From Pseudomonas synxantha (GTDB taxonomy: Bacteria > Pseudomonadota > Gammaproteobacteria > Pseudomonadales > Pseudomonadaceae): a stretch of 64,000 nt of DNA. Below are positions 26,234 to 35,036 of the stretch, in pieces. The position numbers and the translations under genes were made by a program. The stretch is taken from NCBI RefSeq assembly GCF_900105675.1, contig NZ_LT629786.1, positions 2,046,001-2,110,000 on the forward strand. Direction: 5' to 3'. Under the pieces are notes generated by a model. It searched no databases and was not told where the DNA came from. It was given only the letters and a program-made list of their open reading frames with translations. Numbering within the stretch: position 1 is the stretch's first letter; the number at the start of each line of letters is the position of its first letter.

Positions 26234-26692
26234 ATGGCTACTACCCTTTCGTTGGCCCCACTGTTCCGTCAATCGGTGGGCTTTGATCGCTTCAATGACC
26301 TGTTCGAGTCAGCGCTGCGTAGCGAGGCTCCGAATTCCTATCCGCCTCATAACGTGGAAAAGCACGGTGACGACGCCTACCGCATTGTCATCGCCGTCGC
26401 TGGCCTGACCGAGGAGGACCTGGATATCCAGGTCGAAAGGGGCGTCTTGACGGTTTCCGGCGGAAAACGCGAAACCGACGATAAGGTCGCTTACCTGCAC
26501 CAGGGCATTGCCCAACGTGCCTTCCGGTTGTCGTTCCGCTTGGCGGACCACATCGAAGTGCGTGGCGCAGCCCTGACCAACGGGTTGCTGAGCATTGACC
26601 TGCTGCGCGAGGTGCCTGAAGAGGCCAAGCCAAAACGCATCACGATTGGCGGCGAGGCCAAGCCTGAACTGCGTCAGGTAAGTGTGCAGTAA
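26234..26692 (+). CDS. Small heat-shock protein, Hsp20/IbpA type
   Basis: This is a 152-residue alpha-crystallin family chaperone. The crystallin domain spans about residues 38-135: YRIVIAVAGLTEEDLDIQVE, GVLTVSGGKRE and the closing GLLSIDLLREVPEEAKPKRI, with an IxI-like C-terminal extension (RITIGG). IbpA-like proteins hold unfolding proteins for refolding by DnaK/ClpB. AGGAG lies 8 bases before ATG, next to a possible thermosensing hairpin and a heat-shock promoter. The gene ends at a strong terminator. Confidence 0.93.
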   Translation: MATTLSLAPLFRQSVGFDRFNDLFESALRSEAPNSYPPHNVEKHGDDAYRIVIAVAGLTEEDLDIQVERGVLTVSGGKRETDDKVAYLHQGIAQRAFRLSFRLADHIEVRGAALTNGLLSIDLLREVPEEAKPKRITIGGEAKPELRQVSVQ

Positions 26693-26705
26693 AGCAAACG
26701 GCGGT

Positions 26706-26733
26706 AAAAGGCGCTCTACGGAGCGCCTTTTTT
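26706..26733. terminator. Bidirectional terminator after hsp20
   Basis: AAAAGGCGCTC/GAGCGCCTTTT form an 11-bp stem around TACG, with A and T runs on both sides. It serves hsp20 and the convergent LysR gene. Confidence 0.87.
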
Positions 26734-26740
26734 ATGCGCG

Positions 26741-27637
26741 TCAGATCTCGGTCTTGGTTGCGAACAACTTCCTGGCCTCGGCAAAACACTTCTCGGCAAT
26801 GGCCGAGCGTGGTTCGGTCTTGCGCATCACCATGCCCAGGGGCGCGAGGACGCTGGCGTCCGGCAGGTTGATGAACGCCAGGTTCTCGATCGGGCTTTCC
26901 AGGCCGCTGTCCAGAGGCATGATCGCGCAGCAGAAGCCTTCGTGGATGGCCTGGAACAGTTGGTACGTCGAATCGCTTTCAAGGATGGGCTGCGGATCGA
27001 GGCCGCGGCTGCGGAAGCTCAGGTCGATGGACTTGCGGTAGTGCATGCCATTACTGATCATCCCCAGGGGCAATTCGGCAGCGTCTTCCCAGCTCATTTC
27101 CGTGCCGTCGAAATGGAAATGACGGGTGTCATACAGCAGGCCGACGCGGGTCTCGCCCAGTTCGAAAAAATCCAGGTAGTTGGCGTTCACATGGTCCAGG
27201 TAGCACACGCCCAGGTCGAGCTGGTTGGTGCCCAAGGCTTCGATGATTTTGTCCGAGCTCATGGAGGTCAGGCTGAACTTGAGCTCCGGAAAGGTGTGGG
27301 ACAAGCCCTGGATGTAGCTGATCGGGTTGAATGCGCTAAGCGGCACCAGGCCCAGTCGCAGGTTACCGACCAGTTGGCCACGGCACGCGGCGGCCTCGGC
27401 AAACAAGCCATCGTGGGCGGCAAGCAGGGTCCGGGCCCAGGCCAGCACGCGCTCACCGGCCTGGGTGAAGCCTTCGAAGCGTTGGCCGCGGGTGACCAGT
27501 TCCAGGCCCAGCTCATCTTCCAGGTTGCGCAGGCGCATCGACAGGGTCGGCTGGGTGATATGGCAGCGTGCGGCAGCCTGGCCGAAGTGCCGGGTCTGCT
27601 CCAGCGCGATCAGGAATTTAAGTTGCTTTATGTCCAT
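26741..27637 (-). CDS. LysR-family transcriptional regulator
   Basis: In this 298-residue protein, the N-terminal winged helix (MDIKQLKFLIALEQTRHFGQ; RCHITQPTLSMRLRNLEDEL) is followed by a periplasmic-binding-like ligand domain. The ATG at 27637 gives the usual LysR start. No divergent target gene is visible; the region upstream is filled with repeats, and moaA beyond is on the same strand. The regulon is therefore unknown. Confidence 0.9.
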   Translation of the reverse strand: MDIKQLKFLIALEQTRHFGQAAARCHITQPTLSMRLRNLEDELGLELVTRGQRFEGFTQAGERVLAWARTLLAAHDGLFAEAAACRGQLVGNLRLGLVPLSAFNPISYIQGLSHTFPELKFSLTSMSSDKIIEALGTNQLDLGVCYLDHVNANYLDFFELGETRVGLLYDTRHFHFDGTEMSWEDAAELPLGMISNGMHYRKSIDLSFRSRGLDPQPILESDSTYQLFQAIHEGFCCAIMPLDSGLESPIENLAFINLPDASVLAPLGMVMRKTEPRSAIAEKCFAEARKLFATKTEI

Positions 27638-27859
27638 AAGGCACCTGCCTGGGAATAAGTGAAAAGCCGTAAAGGCACGAGGCGCTGGAACCCCGCGTAA
27701 CCCGGCGAATGAATGAACAGACGATCTCATTGTAACGGCAGGCTCGTCCAAGTATTGACGCAGTGATTGATTCGCTCGATAACCTGTTCAGCCGTAACGG
27801 AGTTCAAGTGCAGTAACGACGTCTCTACCTCGCTGGAGATCCAAATGTGGGTGGGGCTT

Positions 27860-28021
27860 GCCCTAATGCCAGTCAATTAAGCGTACATCGCCCTCTGTAG
27901 GAGCGAGCTTGCTCGCGAGATACGTCAACGATAACGCGTGCTTCCTGAATGAACGCGGTGCCTGTGGGTTTTCGCGAGCGGGCTCGCTCCTACAAAAGCC
28001 TTAACTGGCTGGCATTAGGGC
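27860..28021. mobile_element. 162-bp MITE-like element carrying a REPIN, inserted in a REP
   Basis: Terminal inverted repeats GCCCTAATGCCAGTCAATTAAG and its near-complement (CTTAACTGGCTGGCATTAGGGC, 19 of 22 paired) enclose an inverted pair of GTAGGAGCGAGCTTGCTCGCGA REPs. Left and right of it are the two halves of a GTGGG...CCCGATGGCGG REP, so it landed inside an older REP. No clear target duplication is visible. A related copy lies near 39.5 kb. The rest of 27638-28174 holds only REP debris and no gene. Confidence 0.73.
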
Positions 28022-28174
28022 TACCCCCGATGGCGGTGAGTCAGTCAAAGGTGCATTTGCTGACACAGCCTCGTCAAGGGCACGTCCCTCCCACTTTTAA
28101 TCCGTGCCCAACCGCTAAATCAAAAGTGTCCAGCGCTCCTGCGTCAGGCGCCCACACAAGGAAAATCGCACCAG

Positions 28175-29173
28175 CTAGCCGCCGGTCATGCTCATGAAAC
28201 GCACCACCTGCACGTCGTCATTTAGCTCGAAGTTGTGTCGATAAGGCTTGATCTTCATCGACTCGAGGATGGCGTGCTCCAGCCGTTGCGGTTCACCCGG
28301 GTAACGGCGCAGCACCTCCTTGAGGTCGACCGAATGCTCGTTGCCCAGGCACAGCAGCAAGCGGCCTTCCACGGTCAATCGCACGCGGTTGCAGGTGCCG
28401 CAGAAGTTGTGGCTGTGGGGGGAAATAAAGCCCAGGCGGATATGCGGCGCTTCGGCCAGGCGCCAGTAGCGTGACGGGCCCTGGGTCGATTCGGCGGAGT
28501 CGATCAGGGTGTAGCGTTCGGCGATGCGCTCGCGCACTTGCGCACTGGAGTAGAACGCCTCGGCACGGCTGTGTTCGCTGATCTCGCCCAGGGGCATTTC
28601 CTCGATAAAGCTGATATCCACGCCGCGTTCGATGGCGAACGCCACCAGGTCGTTGATCTCGTGATCATTGCGGCCTTTCATCACCACGCAATTGAGTTTG
28701 GTGTGTTGAAAACCCGCAGCATTCGCGGCGTCGATACCGGCGATGACTTTGGCCAGGTCGCCGGTGCGCGTCAGTTCGCGAAAGCGTTTTGGGTCCAGGC
28801 TGTCGAGGCTGATATTCAGGCGCTTGAGGCCGGCGTCGAACAAGGGGATGGCGAACTTGCCCAACTGCGAGCCGTTAGTGGTCATGCACAGCTCGCGCAG
28901 ACCGGGGAGGGCGGCGATGCGCTGGCACAGATCAACCACCCCTGGGCGAATCAGGGGCTCGCCGCCGGTCAGGCGGATTTTGCGCGTGCCCAGGGCGACG
29001 AAGCTTTCAGCCAACTGATAAAGCTCCTCCAACGTGAGGATGCGTTGGCGCGGCAGGAATTGCATGTCTTCGGCCATGCAATACACACAACGGAAATCGC
29101 AGCGGTCGGTCACCGACATTCTGAGGTAGTCGACCCGGCGAGAATATCGATCCATCAGGATTTTATCGCTCAT
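28175..29173 (-). CDS. moaA: GTP 3',8-cyclase MoaA
   Basis: This is a 332-residue radical SAM enzyme for the first step of molybdenum cofactor synthesis. It has the N-terminal cluster site CDFRCVYCM, the SAM/GTP region [15 protein letters not shown], the C-terminal cluster cysteines ([20 protein letters not shown]) and the essential C-terminal Gly-Gly. GGAGG lies 6 bases before ATG. It stands alone here; molybdate uptake genes (modABC) are 26 kb away. Confidence 0.96.
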   Translation of the reverse strand: MSDKILMDRYSRRVDYLRMSVTDRCDFRCVYCMAEDMQFLPRQRILTLEELYQLAESFVALGTRKIRLTGGEPLIRPGVVDLCQRIAALPGLRELCMTTNGSQLGKFAIPLFDAGLKRLNISLDSLDPKRFRELTRTGDLAKVIAGIDAANAAGFQHTKLNCVVMKGRNDHEINDLVAFAIERGVDISFIEEMPLGEISEHSRAEAFYSSAQVRERIAERYTLIDSAESTQGPSRYWRLAEAPHIRLGFISPHSHNFCGTCNRVRLTVEGRLLLCLGNEHSVDLKEVLRRYPGEPQRLEHAILESMKIKPYRHNFELNDDVQVVRFMSMTGG

Positions 29174-29499
29174 TAAAACCTCCGGCGGCGACCCAGTGAG
29201 TGGTCATGGCAGTGTTTTGGAGGCCTTGATAGGTATAAAAGCCTTGTTTGGCTGCAGGCTAAAGTTGTTTTTGAGGGGCGTCTAATCACTATCGCCAACC
29301 GGCTGATCGATGAAATCTATGGCGGTTTAATCTAGGTGGGTCGAGTTTTTAATCCGCTGAAAAATAATGACGAAGCGGCTCATCTGTACAGCTGTTCGTT
29401 GGAGGGCAGGTTGCATGCATTCAGTTTTGCCAATGTTCGGGATCGCAGCGTTGCAGTCGCATTTTGTTACTAACCAATGGCCTAAAAATACCGGGCTGT

Positions 29500-29534
29500 A
29501 GTGGCAAACCGGGACAAAACCCCGGTTTGCCACT
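29500..29534. repeat. Perfect 14-bp inverted repeat upstream of pstS
   Basis: AGTGGCAAACCGGG and CCCGGTTTGCCACT pair around ACAAAAC. There is no T run, so it is not a normal terminator. It directly precedes the Pho box. Between moaA and pstS (431 bases) nothing else is evident. Confidence 0.82.
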
Positions 29535-29537
29535 CAA

Positions 29538-29555
29538 TTTTCATAAAAATGTAAC
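29538..29555 (+). promoter_or_regulatory. Pho box (PhoB binding site) for pstS
   Basis: TTTTCAT-AAAA-ATGTAAC follows the 7-4-7 direct-repeat layout of PhoB sites (CTGTCAT repeats), 49 bases before the pstS start. Binding is inferred. Confidence 0.62.
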
Positions 29556-29604
29556 AACCCTGCTGCACAGTTCGGGAGCCCGTCACCACAACGAGTTCCT
29601 TTTA

Positions 29605-30636
29605 ATGAAAAGCTTGATGAAGTCTGCAGCACTGGCCGTTACGGTTTCTCTTTGTGCCTCCTCCATGACCTTTGCCGCCGAGAGCGTGCGCCTGACCGGT
29701 TCCGGCGCCAGCTTCCCTGCACCGATCTATCTCACCTGGTTCAAGGATTTCAGCAAGAAGACCGCTGGCGTCACCGTGGATTATCAATCCAAGGGCAGCG
29801 GCGCCGGTGTGCAGGACTTCCTGAACAAAACCGTCGATTTCGCCGCTAGTGACTCGGCCATGAAAGACGAAGACATCGCCAAGGTTGCTGAAGGCGTGCA
29901 GTTGCTGCCGATGACTGCGGGTGAAATCGTGCTGGCGTATAACCTGCCGGGCAATCCCAAGGGCCTCAAGCTGCCACGCGACGTTTACTCGAATATCTTT
30001 TTGGGCAAGATCACCAAGTGGAATGACCCACAGATCGTGGCCGCCAACCCGGACCTGAAGCTGACCGATACGCCGATCACCGTGGTGGTACGTGCGGACT
30101 CCAGCGGCACCACGGCGGTCTTCACCAAGCACCTGGCGACCATCAATCCTGAGTTCAAGCAGGCGCTGGGGGAGGGCAACACCGTTAACTGGCCGGCCAG
30201 CGACAAGTTCATCAAATCGCCCAAGAACGACGGCGTGACCGCCACCGTACGCCAGACGCCGGGCGCTATCGGCTACATCGAATACGGCTTCGCCAAGCTG
30301 GCCAAGGTTGACTTTGCCCAGTTGCAAAACAAGGCCGGCCAGTATGTGGTGCCGAACGCCGAAAGCGGTGCCGAGGCCCTGGCCGCGGTGAAGATGCCGG
30401 AAAGCCTGGTGGCCTGGTTGCCGGATCCGGACGGTGCCAAGTCCTACCCGATCACTTCCTACACCTGGATGATCTTCCGCAAGGACAACGGTAACCCGGC
30501 CAAGGCCAAGGCCATGCGCGAAATGGTCGAATACAGCCTGACCGAAGGGCAGAAAATCGCCGATTCGATGGGTTATATCCCGCTGCCGCAATCGGTGGTC
30601 GATCAGGTGCGCAAAGCCTCCGCCAACATCCAGTAA
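29605..30636 (+). CDS. pstS: Phosphate ABC transporter, substrate-binding protein
   Basis: This 343-residue periplasmic protein has a signal peptide (cleavage near AFA/AES at about 25). Phosphate-binding motifs are clear: LTGSGASFPAPIY, YQSKGSGAGVQDF, DFAASDSAM and RADSSGTTAVFTKHL. It is the long PstS type seen with short PstC, distinct from the other Pst set usual in Pseudomonas. A hairpin follows, which can raise PstS level over the membrane subunits. Confidence 0.95.
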   Translation: MKSLMKSAALAVTVSLCASSMTFAAESVRLTGSGASFPAPIYLTWFKDFSKKTAGVTVDYQSKGSGAGVQDFLNKTVDFAASDSAMKDEDIAKVAEGVQLLPMTAGEIVLAYNLPGNPKGLKLPRDVYSNIFLGKITKWNDPQIVAANPDLKLTDTPITVVVRADSSGTTAVFTKHLATINPEFKQALGEGNTVNWPASDKFIKSPKNDGVTATVRQTPGAIGYIEYGFAKLAKVDFAQLQNKAGQYVVPNAESGAEALAAVKMPESLVAWLPDPDGAKSYPITSYTWMIFRKDNGNPAKAKAMREMVEYSLTEGQKIADSMGYIPLPQSVVDQVRKASANIQ

Positions 30637-30648
30637 CACCCGTGCGGC

Positions 30649-30684
30649 CGCTCCCGGTGTGTGCTGCCAGCCATGCCGGGAGCG
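30649..30684 (+). terminator. Intercistronic hairpin between pstS and pstC
   Basis: A 9-bp stem CGCTCCCGG/CCGGGAGCG with an 18-base loop is followed by TTTCCCCCTTTGTT. It is probably a partial terminator or 3'-end stabiliser. Confidence 0.52.
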
Positions 30685-30711
30685 TTTCCCCCTTTGTTCC
30701 GGAATTGACCA

Positions 30712-31680
30712 ATGATCAAACCTTTCGTCGTACCGGTTAACCCGGCCTCTGCCTGCCAACCACCCTCGGCAAAGGATTTCCTGGTTGACCGCACCTTCCG
30801 TGCGCTTGCGAAAATCGGTGTGGTGCTGATTCTGGCATTGGTCGTCGCCTTGGTTTTCGAGGTGGGACGCAAGGCCCTTCCAGGCATGGAGAAGCACGGG
30901 TTCGACGTGCTGTTTGGCAGTGTCTGGGACGTTAACCAAGGCAAGTACGGCATTCTTCCGGCCATTTGGGGCACGCTCTACAGCGCCCTGATTGCGCTGC
31001 TGATTGCAGGCGCCTTCGGCGTCAGCATGGCGATTTTCCTGACCCAGGATTTCCTGCCGGCGAAGCTGGCCGCGGTATTTCGTACCATCGTCGAATTGCT
31101 CGCGGCCATCCCCAGCGTGGTGTATGGCCTGTGGGGCATCTACGTGGTGATTCCGGCGATCCGGCCCCTGACCACCTGGTTGAACAGCGAGCTGGGTTGG
31201 ATACCATTTTTCGGCACCTCGTTGAGCGGGCCTGGGCTGCTGCCGGCGGCGCTGGTATTGGCGATCATGATCCTACCGACGATTGCCGCCGTGTCCCAGG
31301 ACGCGCTGACCAGCGTGCCGATGAAAACCAAACAGGCCGCCTATGGTATGGGCACCACCCACTGGGAAGCGATTCTCAAGGTGATGGTGCCATCCGCCGC
31401 CACCGGTATCTTCGGTTCCCTGGTACTCGGTCTGGGCCGCGCACTGGGCGAAACCATGGCGCTGGCGATGTTGGTGGGCAACGCCAACAACATTTCACTT
31501 TCGCTGTTCGCGCCGGCCAATACCCTGGCCGCCTTGTTGGCACTGAACTTCCCCGAAGCCGGGCCCAACGAGATCGAGGTGTTGATGTACGCCGCCCTTG
31601 TGCTGATGTTCATCACGCTGCTGGTGAACGTTATCGGCTCCATGATCATGCTCTACGCCCAGCGGGGTACTAAACAATGA
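30712..31680 (+). CDS. pstC: Phosphate ABC transporter, permease PstC
   Basis: This is a 322-residue inner-membrane permease with six or seven helices. The ABC-permease loop is ALGETMALAMLVGNAN, and PSVVYGLWGIYVVIP is conserved in PstC. The length matches E. coli-type PstC and not the much longer PstC of the other Pseudomonas pst locus. Its stop overlaps the pstA start (ATGA). Confidence 0.95.
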   Translation: MIKPFVVPVNPASACQPPSAKDFLVDRTFRALAKIGVVLILALVVALVFEVGRKALPGMEKHGFDVLFGSVWDVNQGKYGILPAIWGTLYSALIALLIAGAFGVSMAIFLTQDFLPAKLAAVFRTIVELLAAIPSVVYGLWGIYVVIPAIRPLTTWLNSELGWIPFFGTSLSGPGLLPAALVLAIMILPTIAAVSQDALTSVPMKTKQAAYGMGTTHWEAILKVMVPSAATGIFGSLVLGLGRALGETMALAMLVGNANNISLSLFAPANTLAALLALNFPEAGPNEIEVLMYAALVLMFITLLVNVIGSMIMLYAQRGTKQ

Positions 31681-32570
31681 CTAACCTCACGTCCCCTATA
31701 ACCGCGGTGCCGAGCCTGCAACGCAAATTCGAAGGGCGTGCACTACGTAGCCTGGTGTTGACTACGCTGGTGTGGTTTGGCGCGCTGCTCGCCAGTGTGC
31801 CGCTGATTTCCGTGCTCTACATGCTGATCACCCGTGGCGGCGCACGCTTGAGCCTGGAGGTGTTCACCGAACTGCCGCCCACCGGCTTCGAGACCGGCGG
31901 CGGTTTCGGCAACGCGATGGCCGGTACCTTTGTGATGGTCGGCATCGCTGCCGCCATCGCGGTGCCGGTCGGCATCCTGGCCGCGATCTTCCTGGCTGAA
32001 TTGGGGCCGGACAGCAAACTGGCGAACACCGCACGCTTTGCCGCCAAGATGCTCACGGGCCTGCCGTCGATCCTGGCCGGGGTGTTTGCCTATGCGCTGG
32101 TGGTGATGACTACCGGCACCTATTCGGCACCCGCAGGTGGTGTGGCATTGGCGGTATTGATGCTGCCGATCGTTGTGCTGACCGCTGAAGAGTCGATGCG
32201 CATGGTGCCCAAGGTCATGAAGGACGCCGCCTACGGCATGGGCTGCACCCGTTCCCAGGTGATCTGGAAAATCATCTTGCCCACCGGCCTGCCGGCGATC
32301 CTCACCGGCGTGATGCTCGCCGTGGCCCGTGCTGCGGGCGAAACCGCGCCGCTGTTGTTTACCGCGCTGTTCAGCAACTACTGGATCTTCCACGACGGCG
32401 ACCTGTCGGTGATGAACCCGACCGCCTCCCTTGCGGTGCTGATCTACAACTTCTCCGGCATGCCCTTCGACAACCAACTCGAGCTCGCCTGGGCGGCCTC
32501 GTTGGTGTTGGTGATGATCGTGCTGGTCGTCAATATCGTCAGCCGTATCTTCGGCAAGCCCAAGTATTAA
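31677..32570 (+). CDS. pstA: Phosphate ABC transporter, permease PstA
   Basis: This 297-residue membrane protein is the partner of PstC. LTGLPSILAGVFAYALVV and the cytoplasmic loop ARAAGETAPLLFTALFSN, which docks onto PstB, are family hallmarks. It overlaps pstC by four bases and is followed by pstB after 18 bases. Confidence 0.95.
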   Translation: MTNLTSPITAVPSLQRKFEGRALRSLVLTTLVWFGALLASVPLISVLYMLITRGGARLSLEVFTELPPTGFETGGGFGNAMAGTFVMVGIAAAIAVPVGILAAIFLAELGPDSKLANTARFAAKMLTGLPSILAGVFAYALVVMTTGTYSAPAGGVALAVLMLPIVVLTAEESMRMVPKVMKDAAYGMGCTRSQVIWKIILPTGLPAILTGVMLAVARAAGETAPLLFTALFSNYWIFHDGDLSVMNPTASLAVLIYNFSGMPFDNQLELAWAASLVLVMIVLVVNIVSRIFGKPKY

Positions 32571-32588
32571 GAACGGGAGCATCTGAAT

Positions 32589-33407
32589 TTGAACGTATCA
32601 ACTGCGCAAGTAGCCGCTCCGTTTGTCACCCAGTCGCCTGTGGTCATGGACTGCAAGCTGGACAGGATCTTCTACGGCAACTTCATGGCGGTGCGTGACA
32701 GCCATGTGCCGATTGAAAAAAACAAGATCACCGGCTTCATCGGCCCGTCGGGCTGCGGCAAAAGTACCGTGCTGCGCAGCCTCAACCGCATGAACGATTT
32801 GGTGAAGGGCTTTCGTTTCGAAGGCCATGTGCATTTCCTCGGCCAAGACGTGTATGGCAAGGGCGTCGATCCGGTGGTGGTACGCCGCTACATCGGCATG
32901 GTGTTCCAGCAGCCCAACCCGTTTTCCATGAGCATCTTCGACAACGTTGCGTTCGGCCTGCGTCTGAACCGCTACAAGGGCGACCTGGGCGATCGCGTCA
33001 AGCACGCCTTGCAGGGTGCGGCGCTGTGGGACGAGGTCAAGGACAAGCTCAAGGTCAGCGGCCTGTCGCTTTCCGGCGGTCAGCAGCAACGTTTGTGTAT
33101 TGCCCGTGCGATCGCCACCGAGCCGGAAGTGCTGCTGCTCGATGAGCCTTGCTCGGCACTCGACCCGATTGCGACCCGCCGGGTCGAAGAGCTGATGGTG
33201 GAGTTGAAGAAGGACTACACCATCGCCCTGGTGACCCATAACATGCAGCAGGCTATCCGCGTGGCGGACACCACGGCGTTTTTCTCGGTGGATATTTCCC
33301 AGGGCACGCGCACTGGCTACCTGGTGGAGATGGGCCCGACCACCCAGGTGTTCGGCAACCCACGGGAAAAAATGACCGAGGATTACATCAGCGGTAAGTT
33401 CAGCTGA
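32589..33407 (+). CDS. pstB: Phosphate ABC transporter, ATP-binding PstB
   Basis: This is a 272-residue ATPase with Walker [11 protein letters not shown]-loop [16 protein letters not shown], signature [16 protein letters not shown], Walker [14 protein letters not shown] and switch His in LVTHNMQQA. The start appears to be TTG, with GGGAG 9 bases upstream; the next in-frame ATG (19 codons on) would still leave the ATPase core intact. No phoU follows; instead two unusual genes are in line, with no terminator seen between. Confidence 0.95.
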   Translation: MNVSTAQVAAPFVTQSPVVMDCKLDRIFYGNFMAVRDSHVPIEKNKITGFIGPSGCGKSTVLRSLNRMNDLVKGFRFEGHVHFLGQDVYGKGVDPVVVRRYIGMVFQQPNPFSMSIFDNVAFGLRLNRYKGDLGDRVKHALQGAALWDEVKDKLKVSGLSLSGGQQQRLCIARAIATEPEVLLLDEPCSALDPIATRRVEELMVELKKDYTIALVTHNMQQAIRVADTTAFFSVDISQGTRTGYLVEMGPTTQVFGNPREKMTEDYISGKFS

Positions 33408-33462
33408 GCCATCCATGTTCGATAAAGGCGGTACCTGTGCCAACGTCTTCCCGGGAATATCA

Positions 33463-34161
33463 ATGCCTGTAACCCATCGTCTTGATTTGTCAGCGATTGA
33501 ACGCGCCCTGCGTAAAGTGCAGGGCCGCTTTGCCGAGCTCAGCACGCAATTTACCGAGCCGCGTGACCCCTTGACCGACGAAGTGCTGCTCAATGTACTT
33601 GAGGGTTACGCGCTGATTGACGACTATGTGGCCCGGGGTGTCGACCTGTTTGATCTTCATCATCTGGACTTGATGCTGGAGATCAATGCCACGGTCCTGT
33701 GCGGTCGAGACCCGGCGCGTCGGGTGGAATACTCCCAGCACCTGGCCGCGACCGAGGAGCACTTCTTCAACAACGTTGAAGGCGGCATCAAGGACTTGTT
33801 CAATTGGTATTGCGCGTATCGCAGTGAGTCCGTCTGGAAGCGTGCGGCGGGTGTCTATGTACGTATCCTCAGCAAGCCGCAGTTGTTTATCGAAGGTAAC
33901 AACCGCAGCGGCTCGCTGATCGTCAGCTACCTGCTGATGCGCGCCGGTTTGCCTCCGTTCGTGCTGACACTGGAAAATGCCGAGGGCTACTTCAACCCGT
34001 CCTCGGTGATCCGCAACTCGGCCAAGCATGGCGTCAAGGCGTTGTATGAATTGCCCAAGATCAAGAAAAAATACGCGGCTTTCCTGGAGGAACAGGCTCC
34101 TGATCCAAAGGCGTTTTTCTTGAGCGACACACCGCAGCCCATCCATGGGGAAGGCCAATGA
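33463..34161 (+). CDS. Fic-like protein with degenerate active site
   Basis: In this 232-residue protein, residues about 140-175 read VYVRILSKPQLFIEGNNRSG then SLIVSYLLMRAGLPPF. This lines up with the Fic helix-loop-helix (HPFxDGNGRxxR), but the catalytic His is Gln, the second Gly of GNG is Asn, and the last Arg is Ser. Canonical AMP transfer is therefore unlikely; another transfer, or a binding role, is possible. The chosen ATG follows GGGAA; another ATG is 48 bases upstream. It lies 55 bases after pstB, and its stop overlaps the next gene. The family call is by eye and needs a structure comparison. Confidence 0.68.
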   Translation: MPVTHRLDLSAIERALRKVQGRFAELSTQFTEPRDPLTDEVLLNVLEGYALIDDYVARGVDLFDLHHLDLMLEINATVLCGRDPARRVEYSQHLAATEEHFFNNVEGGIKDLFNWYCAYRSESVWKRAAGVYVRILSKPQLFIEGNNRSGSLIVSYLLMRAGLPPFVLTLENAEGYFNPSSVIRNSAKHGVKALYELPKIKKKYAAFLEEQAPDPKAFFLSDTPQPIHGEGQ

Positions 34162-34787
34162 TGCGTTGGTATCCAACACTCGCGGGCAAATGCCGAACCT
34201 CCGCCCGCCGAGTCGTACAAGCCCTGTCCACGCGCGCGTTCACGCGCCCGCGCATACGCATCTCGTTTGATATAGACGACACCCTGGCCTGCCAGCTCCA
34301 TCACTCCGCCGTGGAGAGCAGCTGGCTACCAGCCTGCGCCCATCGCTGGTGGGGCGAGCCGCTGCGTATCGGCACCCGTTCCCTGACCCGCGAGCTGCGG
34401 CGCCAGGGTTGCAGCATCTGGGTCTATACCTCGTCGGGTCGGGCACCTTCCTATATCAGGCGTTGGTTGATGCTGTACGGCATCCGCGTTGACGGGGTGG
34501 TGAACAGCACCCTGCATAACGACGCCCTCAGTGCGCACGGGCTGGCCAATACTCCGTCGAAGTTCCCGCCGGCTTTCGATATTGATTTGCACGTGGATGA
34601 CTCCGAGGGCGTGCGCATTGAAGGTCACGATCATGGCTTTCGTGTGGTCGTGGTTGACCCGCAGGATGAGCAGTGGGCGCAGAGAGTGCTCGATGCGGTG
34701 GCGGGGGTTCAGGCGCAATTGGTCAGGCAGCAAATGCCTCGATATCACCAGCCGGCACGTCAAGGCGCTGAGGTTTTTTCTTCCTGA
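34158..34787 (+). CDS. HAD-like hydrolase
   Basis: In this 209-residue protein, motif I is RISFDIDDTLACQ (DxDDT), a motif II-like Thr/Ser is in WVYTSSGRAPS, and the acidic motif IV is DIDLHVDDSEGVRI. These fit the haloacid dehalogenase phosphatase fold; the substrate is unknown. The N-terminal 35 residues are basic. It overlaps the Fic-like gene by four bases (ATGA), so the two are almost certainly made together and may act on the same molecule. Confidence 0.72.
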   Translation: MMRWYPTLAGKCRTSARRVVQALSTRAFTRPRIRISFDIDDTLACQLHHSAVESSWLPACAHRWWGEPLRIGTRSLTRELRRQGCSIWVYTSSGRAPSYIRRWLMLYGIRVDGVVNSTLHNDALSAHGLANTPSKFPPAFDIDLHVDDSEGVRIEGHDHGFRVVVVDPQDEQWAQRVLDAVAGVQAQLVRQQMPRYHQPARQGAEVFSS

Positions 34788-35036
34788 GGTCAAACGGGTG
34801 TCACGCAAAAAACGCTTGAATGCCCGTGGCCGATGATGAGTGTGCAGATGAAAAAGTCATACTTTTCAGCGTTATTCGCCGAGTGTTAGAGATCAAACAA
34901 ACTTGCACGCTTAATTGACGCCATCAAAATGACATCCTATGATCGCCCTTCATTGGTGGCTTAAGGCCACATAGAGGGATCTAGAGAATGTGGCGTTTAC
35001 TGCGTCGGACCGGGTTCAGCCTGCTGTCCGCTTTTT

